From the NCBI GenBank assembly GCA_022826745.1, contig JAJDUI010000029.1, positions 18,497-82,496 on the forward strand: a DNA stretch of 64,000 nt, written 5' to 3'. Position 1 is the first letter of the stretch. Each line of letters begins with the position of its first letter. Position numbers and translations under genes: made by a program. A model generated the notes under the pieces. It searched no databases. It saw only the letters and a program-made list of their open reading frames with translations, and had not been told where the DNA came from. The DNA comes from Thermoanaerobaculia bacterium. Lineage in GTDB: Bacteria; Acidobacteriota; Thermoanaerobaculia; Multivoradales; Multivoraceae. Of this stretch, positions 48,824-56,625 are shown one piece after another.

Positions 48824-49429
48824 ATGCTCGGCAGGACGCTCGACGCCTCGGCGTACCTCGGCCGGCTGCGGTCCGAGCTGGAGAGGATCGACGCGGCGGC
48901 GGTGGAACGTTGGGCGGATTTCGTCTTCGACGTCTGGACGCGGGGAAGCACGCTCTACCTGATCGGCAACGGCGGCTCGGCCGCCGCGGCGAGCCACCTG
49001 AGCGTCGACCTGGGCAAGGGCACGGTCGCCGCGGAGAAGCTGCGGGACGAGTCGCATCGTCGCCTTCGGGTCGTCAGCCTGACGGACAACGTGCCCTGGA
49101 TCACGGCGGTCGCGAACGATCTGGACTACGGGCAGGTCTTCGTCCAGCAACTGATGAGCGCGGCCGTCGACGGCGACGCGTTGATCGCCTTCAGCGGCTC
49201 GGGCAACAGCCCGAACGTGCTGGCCGCCGTGGACTGGGCCAATCGCCGCGGGCTGCGCACCTTCGGCGTGACCGGGTTCGACGGCGGCCGGCTGAAGGAA
49301 CTCCAGCAGGACGGTGTTCACGTCGATCTGGACGACATGGGCATGGTCGAGAGTGTCCATGTGTGTCTCTTCCACTGGGTCGTGGACGACGTCTACGCCC
49401 GCAGCCAGGAGACCGGGCGCTACGCCTGA
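48824..49429 (+). CDS. SIS-domain sugar isomerase (GmhA/phosphoheptose isomerase-like)
   Basis: The 201-residue protein has the sugar-phosphate-binding motif GNGGSAAAASHL near residue 48, followed by FSGSGNSPNVLAAVDWA, both typical of single-SIS phosphoheptose isomerases. GmhA makes D-glycero-D-manno-heptose 7-phosphate for lipopolysaccharide core from sedoheptulose 7-phosphate. Whether this member is a true heptose isomerase or a related SIS protein cannot be decided from the motif. It precedes an alpha/beta hydrolase gene by ten bases. Confidence 0.85.
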   Translation: MLGRTLDASAYLGRLRSELERIDAAAVERWADFVFDVWTRGSTLYLIGNGGSAAAASHLSVDLGKGTVAAEKLRDESHRRLRVVSLTDNVPWITAVANDLDYGQVFVQQLMSAAVDGDALIAFSGSGNSPNVLAAVDWANRRGLRTFGVTGFDGGRLKELQQDGVHVDLDDMGMVESVHVCLFHWVVDDVYARSQETGRYA

Positions 49430-49439
49430 GGACGGCGCG

Positions 49440-50303
49440 GTGGACTCCCTGTCGACTGGCCGCCGAATCGACCTGTTGGGCCGCGGTGCGACCTGGGCCT
49501 ACGACTTCGCCGGGCCGCCCGGCGCACCCACGCTGCTGCTTCTGCATGGCCTGGCGGCGACCGCGCGGCTGAACTGGTCGACGAGCTTCGCCGCCCTGGA
49601 GCGCGGCTTCCGGGTCGTCGCGCTCGATCACCGCGGCCACGGCCGGGGGATCCGGCGGATCGGCGCCCTCAAACTGGAGGACTGCGCCGACGACGCGGCG
49701 GCGCTGGCCGATCGGCTGGGCGTGGAGCGGGTGATCCCGGTCGGTTACTCGATGGGCGGGGCGGTGGCCCAGTTGTTCTGGCGACGCCACCCGGACCGGA
49801 CCGCGGGTCTCGTGCTCTGCGCGACGGGTTCCAGCTTCGGCGGGCCGCGGGCCAAGCGGGCCGCCTCGGCGCTCGGGCCGCTGCTGTCGCTCGCGGCTCG
49901 GGTGGCGCCCCAGTCGGTGTGGGACGACATGGGCGAGCGGATGCTCGAGAACGTCCGGGACCTCGGTCGGCGTCTGGCATTGAAGGAGGAACTCGCAACG
50001 ACGGAGCCGGCCTCGGTCATCGAGGCCGCCGCCGCGCTCGCACGCTTCGACTCGAGCCCATGGCTCGGCGAAGTCGACGTGCCCACGGCGGTCGTCCTGA
50101 CCGAACAGGACGGGCACATCCCGCCCAGGTACCAGTTGCTGATGGCGGGTGGGATCCCGGGCGCGGAGGTCTTCCGGGTCGACGCCGATCACTACGCCTG
50201 CGTCGCGAGGCCGGACCTGTTCGTACCGGCACTGTTTCGAGCTTGCCGGTCGGTCGCGCTGCGGGGCTCGCCGGTGCACGCCGTGCCGGCCGCTGCTTCC
50301 TGA
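49440..50303 (+). CDS. Alpha/beta hydrolase
   Basis: The 287-residue protein has HGLAATARLNW (oxyanion region), DHRGHGRG, the nucleophile elbow GYSMGG (serine), an acidic residue in LTEQDGHIP and a histidine in VDADHYACV, i.e. a complete Ser-Asp-His triad. The start is a GTG just after a TGAGGAC stretch. Esterase, lipase or amide hydrolase activity is possible. It is cytoplasmic. It faces the RND pump gene with five bases between their ends. Confidence 0.85.
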   Translation: MDSLSTGRRIDLLGRGATWAYDFAGPPGAPTLLLLHGLAATARLNWSTSFAALERGFRVVALDHRGHGRGIRRIGALKLEDCADDAAALADRLGVERVIPVGYSMGGAVAQLFWRRHPDRTAGLVLCATGSSFGGPRAKRAASALGPLLSLAARVAPQSVWDDMGERMLENVRDLGRRLALKEELATTEPASVIEAAAALARFDSSPWLGEVDVPTAVVLTEQDGHIPPRYQLLMAGGIPGAEVFRVDADHYACVARPDLFVPALFRACRSVALRGSPVHAVPAAAS

Positions 50304-50308
50304 CGCCG

Positions 50309-53300
50309 CTAGCGACGCTTGCGCTTCCGCCGCCGACGCCGGCGGCGCCGACGCGGCCGCGCGACACGGGCGGGCTGCGCGGCGGGCTGCCGGCTGAGGT
50401 TCACCGTCCATTCCCACGCGACCCGGCTCCACGCGGTTACCCTGTCGACGCCGCGGTCCACCAGGTCGTAGATGACCGGGACGACGAGCAGCGTGAGCAG
50501 GGTCGAAGTGGCCATGCCGCCCATCGTCAGCACCGCGATCGCGGCCCGGGCCTCGGAACCGGAGGCGGTGGAGAACGCCACCGGCAGCAGGCCGCAGATC
50601 AGCGAGAAGGCGGTCATCAGGACCGGACGCAGCCGGGCCGGCCCGGCTTCGAGAATGGCCTCGCGGCGTGAACGGCCGTCCTGACGGAGCCGGTTGATGT
50701 AGTCGATCAGCAGGATCCCGTTCTTCATCACCAGACCCATCAGGACGAGGAGGCCGATGCCGCTCATCATGTCGAGCGGCTTGTCCGCGAGCTTGAGGGC
50801 CAGGAAGGCGCCGATGAAGGAGAGCGGCGCCGACATCATGATCGTGATCGGGTGGACGAGGGAGTTGAAGAGCGAGGCCAGCACCATGTAGATCGCCGCG
50901 ATCGCCAGCACGAAGGCGAAGAGCAGCGACAGCCCCGTCTCCCGCATGACGACCGTCATGCCGCTGGGGACGAGCTGGTTCGGCGGCGCGAGGCCGATCT
51001 GGCGGCCGTACTCCTCGACCCGGGCGGCCAGTTCGGACTGCGCCGTGCCCTCCGCGGCGTTGGCGGCGATCGTGATCTCGCGGGAGCGGTTCTGGCGGCT
51101 GATCCGGACCGCGCCCTCGCCAAGGCGGATGTCGGCGACGTTGGTGATCGGAGTCAGTTGACCCGAGGCGGTGCGGATCTGGATCAGGTCCAGCTTGGCC
51201 GGCGTATCGCGATACTCGGGCAGCACCTGCACGCGGACGTCGTAGCGCTCGCCGTCCTCCTCGAAGGCGCCGAGTTTCTCGCCGGCGAGCAGGGTGCGGA
51301 TCGTGCGGCCGATGACGGTGGCCGGGACTCCCAGGTCGGCCGCCCGGTCGCGATCCACGTCGATCTCGATCTCCGGTTTGCCGGTTTCCCAGCTCGTGCC
51401 GACGTCGACGAACGCCGGGTCGAACCGCATCAGCCCCAGCAGCCGCTCCGAGTAGAACTCCAGGTCCTCCATCCGCGGGCCGCGCAGGCTGTAGGTGACG
51501 GCGCGCGCCCCCAACTGGTCGTCGCTGCCCGCGATCCAGTTGATCGGCGATACGGCGATCTCCTCGGCTTCCGGGACTCGGGCCAGCAACTGCTCACGGA
51601 CCCGGTCCATGATCGCGAGCTGGCCGAGGTCGCGCTCGCGCTTGTTCGTCAACTGGACGTAGATCGAGGCGCGGTTGGGTTCCTGCCGGCTGCCGCCGCC
51701 GATCGTCGCGAAGCGGTTTCGAACCTCCGGATCGGCCGCGAGCACTTCCTCGGCCCGTCGAGCCGCTTCCGCGGTGACGCCGAGGGGCGTACCGATCGGC
51801 ATCTTCAACTCGACGTTGAACTCGCTCCGGTCCTCGGTGACGAACAGGTCGAACGGGAGCGTTCGGGCCACCAGCACGCCGCCGGCCATCGCCACGACGG
51901 CGACGGCGAGGGTGACGAGGCGATGGCCGAGCGCGCGCCGCAGCACTGCCTGGTAGAAGCGGTCGAGAGCGTCGAGGCCCCGGCCCAGAACCCGGCTGAC
52001 GGGATCCCTGCCCTGGCGAGCCGTCAGCACCCGGCTGCCCAGCATGGGGGTGAGGGTCAGCGCGAACACGCTCGAGACGCAGACGGCGATCGCCATCACC
52101 ATCCCGAACTCGTAGAACCACTGGCCGACGGTGCCGGTCAGGAACGCGATCGGCACGAAGACGGCGCACAGGGCGAGCGTGGTCGAGATGACGGCCAGCG
52201 TCACCTGGCTGGCGCCCTCCTCGGCCGCTTCGCGGCGTCCCAGGCCCTGCTCGATCCGCCGGTAGATCACCTCCAGCACGACGATCGCGTCGTCGATCAC
52301 GACGCCGATCGCCAGGGACAGCGCCATCAGGGTCATCACGTTCAGCGTGAAGTCCGCCAGGTAGAAGAACGTGAACGACGCGATCACGGAGGAGGGGATC
52401 GCCAGCGCCGAGATGAGGGTCGACCTCGGGTTGCGCAGGAACAGGAGGACGACCGCGACCACCAGCAGGCCGCCCCAGAGCATGTTGGAGAAGACGGAGT
52501 AGATCGAATCCTCGATGAACACCGCCATGTCGCGGGTGATCAGGACCTCCATGCCGGGCGGCAGGTTGGGCCGCAGGGCCTCGACTTCCGTCCGAACCGC
52601 CTCGGCGACGGCAACGGTGTTCGTCCCGCTGCGCCGCCGGACCTCCAGCGACACTCCCCGCTGCCCGTTGAAGCGGGCCAGGGAGCGCTCCTCGGCCAGG
52701 CCGTCCTCGATCTTCGCGACGTCCCGGAGGTAGACCAGACGGCCGCCGCGCTCGGCGGCGATCAGGGCGCCGAAGTCCTCGACCCGCTTCACGCGGCCCG
52801 ACGTGGTCACGGTCCACTCGCGTTCGCGGCCCTCGACGCGGCCGCCGGCCGTCTCGGCATTCTCCAGCAGCAGGGTGGAGCGGACATCGTCGATCGACAG
52901 GCCGTAGCCGGCGAGCCGCACGGGGTCGAGCCAGATCCGCACTTCGCGGCGGCGCGAGCCGATGATCTCGATGCTGCCGACGCCGGGCAGGCGCTCGAGC
53001 CGGTCCTTGACCATGTTCTCCGCGATTTCGGACAGCTCTCGGACGGAGAGCGGGCCGCCCAGCATGACGGAGAGGATCGGGGTCGCGTCGGGATCGAGCT
53101 GGATGACCACCGGATCCTCGGCGTCGAGCGGCAGCTCGGCGCGCACGGGAGCGACCTTCTCGCGTACCTGCTGCGCCTTGACGTCCACGTCGTAGTCCGT
53201 CTCGAACTCGACGAAGACCTGGGAGACGCCTTCCGAGGAGACTGAACTCAGGTCCCGGATGCCCTCGATCGTGTTGATCTGCTCCTCGAGGATGTCGGTG

Positions 53301-53491
53301 ACCTCGGTCTCGACCGTTTCCGGCGACGCTCCCTCGAGGACCGTGGTGACGGTGACGAAGGGAACCTCGACGTCCGGGTTCAGGTCGACATTGAGCCGGT
53401 TCAGCGACACCAGGCCCAGGACGACCAGGGCCAGGTTCAGCATGAGAGCGAAGACCGGCCGGCGGATCGACAGCAGCGGCAGGTTCAGCAT
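50309..53491 (-). CDS. RND-family efflux pump inner-membrane subunit (HAE1/AcrB-like)
   Basis: The 1060-residue pump starts MLNLPLLSIRRPVFALMLNL; the ATG at 53491 is preferred over a 31-codon upstream extension because it follows the adaptor stop by seven bases. Twelve helices surround two large periplasmic loops. The proton-relay pair is seen in GVVIDDAIVVLE (about residues 400-401), and the lysine in VMKNGILLIDY (about 923). These pumps use the proton gradient to expel drugs, bile-type compounds or metabolites. An odd feature is the C-terminus, which ends in a run of almost only Arg and Lys. No outer-membrane channel gene is in the window. Confidence 0.93.
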   Translation of the reverse strand: MLNLPLLSIRRPVFALMLNLALVVLGLVSLNRLNVDLNPDVEVPFVTVTTVLEGASPETVETEVTDILEEQINTIEGIRDLSSVSSEGVSQVFVEFETDYDVDVKAQQVREKVAPVRAELPLDAEDPVVIQLDPDATPILSVMLGGPLSVRELSEIAENMVKDRLERLPGVGSIEIIGSRRREVRIWLDPVRLAGYGLSIDDVRSTLLLENAETAGGRVEGREREWTVTTSGRVKRVEDFGALIAAERGGRLVYLRDVAKIEDGLAEERSLARFNGQRGVSLEVRRRSGTNTVAVAEAVRTEVEALRPNLPPGMEVLITRDMAVFIEDSIYSVFSNMLWGGLLVVAVVLLFLRNPRSTLISALAIPSSVIASFTFFYLADFTLNVMTLMALSLAIGVVIDDAIVVLEVIYRRIEQGLGRREAAEEGASQVTLAVISTTLALCAVFVPIAFLTGTVGQWFYEFGMVMAIAVCVSSVFALTLTPMLGSRVLTARQGRDPVSRVLGRGLDALDRFYQAVLRRALGHRLVTLAVAVVAMAGGVLVARTLPFDLFVTEDRSEFNVELKMPIGTPLGVTAEAARRAEEVLAADPEVRNRFATIGGGSRQEPNRASIYVQLTNKRERDLGQLAIMDRVREQLLARVPEAEEIAVSPINWIAGSDDQLGARAVTYSLRGPRMEDLEFYSERLLGLMRFDPAFVDVGTSWETGKPEIEIDVDRDRAADLGVPATVIGRTIRTLLAGEKLGAFEEDGERYDVRVQVLPEYRDTPAKLDLIQIRTASGQLTPITNVADIRLGEGAVRISRQNRSREITIAANAAEGTAQSELAARVEEYGRQIGLAPPNQLVPSGMTVVMRETGLSLLFAFVLAIAAIYMVLASLFNSLVHPITIMMSAPLSFIGAFLALKLADKPLDMMSGIGLLVLMGLVMKNGILLIDYINRLRQDGRSRREAILEAGPARLRPVLMTAFSLICGLLPVAFSTASGSEARAAIAVLTMGGMATSTLLTLLVVPVIYDLVDRGVDRVTAWSRVAWEWTVNLSRQPAAQPARVARPRRRRRRRRRKRKRR

Positions 53492-53498
53492 GGATGCT

Positions 53499-54683
53499 TC
53501 AAGGGACGTTCGGGAGCGAGGCGAGGGGCGAGTTCTCGCCTTCGCCGCCGGGCGGCGATTCGGCGGCGAAGATCGGCGCGCCATCGGCCAGTCGCTCGAT
53601 CAGCGGGCCCGTGATCACCGCGTCGCCGGGCTCGGCGCCGCTCCTGATCTCGACCCAGCGGGGGCCGGTCGCCCCGACCGTCACTTCGATCCGGTGCGCG
53701 CGTCCGGCCTGGGCGCTGAACACGTAGGCCCGACCATCGCGGTTCAGCACCGCTGCGCGTTCGACGATCACGGCGCCGCCGGGAGTCCGCGGCCTGATCT
53801 CGGCGCGGACGAAGGCCCCCGCCTTGGCGCCGGGCATGCTGCCCGAAACCGGTGCTCGCACGCGGTAGGTGCGGCTCTCGGGGTCGATCCTCGCGTTCAC
53901 CGAGGCGATTCGCGACTCGAAAGGCGCGGCCGCGCCCTCGACGATCAACAGGGCGGGGTCGCCGACCTGGACCGGCGCCGCCGCCGCGGCGGGCACGTCG
54001 AGTTCGGCGGCGAAGCCCGTCTGCTCCTGGATCGTGACGACGACCGAACCCGGGCCGACGATCGCCCCTTCGTGGAGCTCCCGTTCGACCACGTGGGCAT
54101 GGTAGGGACTGACCACCGCGGTTCGTACGAGATCCTGCTCGGCGCTCTCGACCGCGGCGAGTTCCTGCTCGACGCGAGCCCGTGCCACCGCCAGGTGAGT
54201 CAGTTGCTGGTCGAGTTGCTGGGGTGGGGCGACCTCCTGCTCGGCGAGGCGCTGGACCCGCTCCAGCTCCTGGCGGGCCTGGGCGGCTTCGGCCTGAGCC
54301 AGGGCCAGACCGGCGCGCGCACGCTTCAGGTTCGTCTCGAACGGTCCTCGATCGAGTTGCAGGACGATGTCGCCCCTGGCCACCTGGTCACCGACATCGA
54401 AGTAGACGGCGGAGAGCCGTCCAGAGACCTCGGGCCCGAGTTCGGTCAGGCGAGGCGCGACGACGGAGCCGGAGGCCGTCACCAGGGCGTCGACCTGGCC
54501 GCGGCGCACGCGAGTGGTCGGGGCGGATTCGCTGCGGGAGGTCGAGGCGGGGCCGGATGCTTCGGTCTGGCCGGTCGCTCCGTTCGTGCGGCCGCCCCGG
54601 CAGCCGACGCTCGCCAGGCACAGCAGGAACAGCGCGCAGGCTGCGAGCGTCGCGCTTCCGGCCTTTCTGTTCGTGGTGTCCAT
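53499..54683 (-). CDS. RND efflux periplasmic adaptor (membrane fusion protein)
   Basis: The 394-residue protein has an N-terminal signal with a possible lipid-anchor cysteine (LASVGC). The lipoyl-hairpin-barrel order follows: SVVAPRLTELGPEVSGRL and DQVARGDIVLQLD, then a coiled-coil hairpin (about 110-195, ALAQAEAAQARQELERVQRL, VARARVEQELAAVESAEQDL), then barrel strands to the end. It links the RND pump downstream to an outer-membrane channel. The ATG at 54683 is chosen over a longer frame. It is in one operon with the pump gene (seven-base gap). Confidence 0.9.
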   Translation of the reverse strand: MDTTNRKAGSATLAACALFLLCLASVGCRGGRTNGATGQTEASGPASTSRSESAPTTRVRRGQVDALVTASGSVVAPRLTELGPEVSGRLSAVYFDVGDQVARGDIVLQLDRGPFETNLKRARAGLALAQAEAAQARQELERVQRLAEQEVAPPQQLDQQLTHLAVARARVEQELAAVESAEQDLVRTAVVSPYHAHVVERELHEGAIVGPGSVVVTIQEQTGFAAELDVPAAAAAPVQVGDPALLIVEGAAAPFESRIASVNARIDPESRTYRVRAPVSGSMPGAKAGAFVRAEIRPRTPGGAVIVERAAVLNRDGRAYVFSAQAGRAHRIEVTVGATGPRWVEIRSGAEPGDAVITGPLIERLADGAPIFAAESPPGGEGENSPLASLPNVP

Positions 54684-54707
54684 GGCAGGTGTACTCCGTG
54701 GGGCTGG

Positions 54708-54713
54708 TACGCT
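54708..54713 (+). promoter_or_regulatory. Candidate -10 element (TACGCT) before the first VOC gene
   Basis: TACGCT lies 44 bases before the ATG at 54758 in the divergent gap between the adaptor gene and the VOC gene; a GGAGG ribosome site is downstream of it. Confidence 0.28.
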
Positions 54714-54757
54714 GCCGTTTGCCGCTCTGGAAATCATACAAGCGTCGGAGGACTCAC

Positions 54758-55597
54758 ATGCGCCTCGCTTCTCGAAGAGTCCCAGCTCGCGGTTTCGTCG
54801 TCTCGATGGCGATCCTGGGCATCGTCGCCGGCGTCTCGACGCCGCTTGTGGCCGAGGACTTCGACCACGTCCACCTCATGGCGCCCGACATGCTGGCGGC
54901 GGCCACCTGGTACCAGGCTCTCTTCGGCGGCCGCCTCGGCAAGAGCGGTCCCTTCGACGCCGTCTACTACGGCAACGACATTCTGAAGGTCAGGGAGGGG
55001 GAACCGGCCAGCGGCAGCGGCGGCACCGCGGTCGACCACATCGGTTTCTCGGTGCCGGATGTCGAGGCTGCGCTGGAGCAGTGCGAAGCCGCGGGCGGAA
55101 AGGTCCTGGCGCCGGCGCGCCACGTCGAGGCGGCCGGCTTCACGTTCGGCTTCTGCGAGGACCCCTGGGGCACGCGGATCGAAGTGATCGACGACATGGA
55201 CCACGGCGGCGCGCCGGGTCTCCATCATGTTCATGTCTTCTCGGGCGACCCGGCGGCGACCATCGCCTGGTACGCGAAGCAGTTCGGCGGCGAGATCGTG
55301 CCCTTCAAGGGCCTTGTGCCGCTCCAGTCGATCCTCTATGACAACGGCGGCGACGAAACCTGGCTGATGGTCAACCAGGCGGGTGGCGAACTGACCGGCA
55401 CCGACGGCACGGTGGTCGATCACATCGGCTGGCACACCACGGAGTACGACCCGTGGCTCGAGAGGTTGCGCGCCAACGGCGTGAAGTTCGTCGAAGAGCC
55501 GCGGGTGCTGGACGCCGGACACCGGATCGCCTTCATCGAAGGGCCGGACGGCGCGAAGATCGAACTGGTCGAGCTGCTGGAGGGAGGAAGTCCTTGA
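54758..55597 (+). CDS. Exported VOC-fold (glyoxalase-like) protein, two VOC units
   Basis: The 279-residue protein has a signal peptide (about 1-31) and two tandem vicinal-oxygen-chelate units. The first has HVHLMAPDMLAAATWYQALF, AVDHIGFSVPDVEAALE and DPWGTRIEVID, and the second HHVHVFSGDPAATIAWY, VVDHIGWHT and GPDGAKIELVE. His and Glu residues at the usual metal positions are kept. VOC enzymes bind a metal and act on diols, methylglyoxal, antibiotics and so on. A secreted form is unusual, so the substrate is unknown. A GGAGG site precedes the ATG. The stop overlaps the start of the next VOC gene. Confidence 0.85.
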   Translation: MRLASRRVPARGFVVSMAILGIVAGVSTPLVAEDFDHVHLMAPDMLAAATWYQALFGGRLGKSGPFDAVYYGNDILKVREGEPASGSGGTAVDHIGFSVPDVEAALEQCEAAGGKVLAPARHVEAAGFTFGFCEDPWGTRIEVIDDMDHGGAPGLHHVHVFSGDPAATIAWYAKQFGGEIVPFKGLVPLQSILYDNGGDETWLMVNQAGGELTGTDGTVVDHIGWHTTEYDPWLERLRANGVKFVEEPRVLDAGHRIAFIEGPDGAKIELVELLEGGSP

Positions 55598-56556
55598 CGC
55601 CGGCCGGGAGCCGGCGCCCGCGCTTCTGGCGGCCGTCCCTGTGTGCGTTCGTGGCGGTGTCCGTGGCCGTGCCGCTCGCGGCCCAGGAAACGGGCGCTCC
55701 GGTCGAACCGGCCCGCTTCCACCACATCCGTCTGAACGTGACCGACGCCGAGCGTTCGATCGACTTCTACCGGACCACCTTCGGCGTGATGCCGATCAAG
55801 TTCCGAGGGGTTGCGGACGCACTGTTCACGGGGCACTCCTTCATCCTCCTGAACGAGGTCGAGGAGCCGCCGGACGGCAGCCAGCGGAGCGGCATCTGGC
55901 ACTTCGGCTGGGGCGGGGTCGACCTGCCCAGCCAGTACCGCTGGTTGGTGTCCCGTGGAGTCGACATCCACACGCCGATCTACCGTCTGGGCCGGGGCCA
56001 CGTGATCTACGTCAACGGACCGGACCGCGAGATGATCGAGGTGAACACGATGGGCCACCACCGCTTCGCCCACGTCCATCTGTTCGCGGCGGACGTGAAC
56101 GAGACCGCCGCCTGGTACGAGCGGCACTTCGGACTGCCGGCGCGGCGCACGGCCGAGGGCAATCCCCGGCCGGTCGGTCCGGATGCGGAGTTCGCGACCT
56201 GGGAGGAGTTCCACCGGGAGCACCGGGCCTGGTTCAACGCGTTTCGCACCGACAACGTGACCTTCATCATCTACAACCTGCCGGACTACGAGCCGTTGGC
56301 GCCGTGGTGGCCGGAGGACGCGTCGCCGCTGCTGGAGACGGAGCCCCAGCGGGGCCGGGTGATCGACCACTTCGCCTTCTCCTACCGCGACATCGAACCG
56401 GTGTTCAAGCGGCTGGAGGCGGCCGGCGTCGAGATCGTCGAGCCGATCACCTACCGGCCGGAGTTCGACATGCGGAGCTTCTTCGTCATGGGGCCGGACA
56501 AGGTGACGGTGGAAGTCGTGGAGGCGAAGCCGGTCCCCGAAGGGGTCTGGGAATGA
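55594..56556 (+). CDS. Exported VOC-fold (glyoxalase-like) protein, second of pair
   Basis: The 320-residue product starts at a TTG that overlaps the previous stop (TTGA), and a GGGAGGAAG ribosome site supports it. After a short basic N-terminus comes a signal core (LCAFVAVSVAVPLAAQE). Two VOC units follow: FHHIRLNVTDAERSIDFYRTT with INGPDREMIEV-like strand, then HVHLFAADVNETAAWYERHF, VIDHFAFSYRDIEPVFKRL and MGPDKVTVEVVE. Codons 2-8 fall in a palindromic repeat copy. It probably works with its neighbour in the periplasm. No substrate can be named. Confidence 0.83.
   Translation: MTPAGSRRPRFWRPSLCAFVAVSVAVPLAAQETGAPVEPARFHHIRLNVTDAERSIDFYRTTFGVMPIKFRGVADALFTGHSFILLNEVEEPPDGSQRSGIWHFGWGGVDLPSQYRWLVSRGVDIHTPIYRLGRGHVIYVNGPDREMIEVNTMGHHRFAHVHLFAADVNETAAWYERHFGLPARRTAEGNPRPVGPDAEFATWEEFHREHRAWFNAFRTDNVTFIIYNLPDYEPLAPWWPEDASPLLETEPQRGRVIDHFAFSYRDIEPVFKRLEAAGVEIVEPITYRPEFDMRSFFVMGPDKVTVEVVEAKPVPEGVWE
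55599..55615. repeat. Dispersed palindromic repeat, copy H (inside second VOC gene 5' end)
   Basis: GCCGGC-CGGGA-GCCGGC forms a 6-bp hairpin directly after the TTG start codon and encodes the first residues of the second VOC protein. It shares the GCCGGC core and the loop bases with copy D. Confidence 0.6.
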
Positions 56557-56576
56557 AGCCGGTTTCCGGCTGCTGC

Positions 56577-56582
56577 TAGAGT
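56577..56582 (+). promoter_or_regulatory. Candidate -10 element (TAGAGT)
   Basis: TAGAGT lies 43 bases before the ATG of the cytochrome c / copper monooxygenase-like gene in the 69-base gap after the second VOC gene. It may mark a separate promoter. Confidence 0.25.
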
Positions 56583-56625
56583 CCGCCTGCCGATTCGGAC
56601 AACTCGTTGGAAGCTGGAGGCGCCT

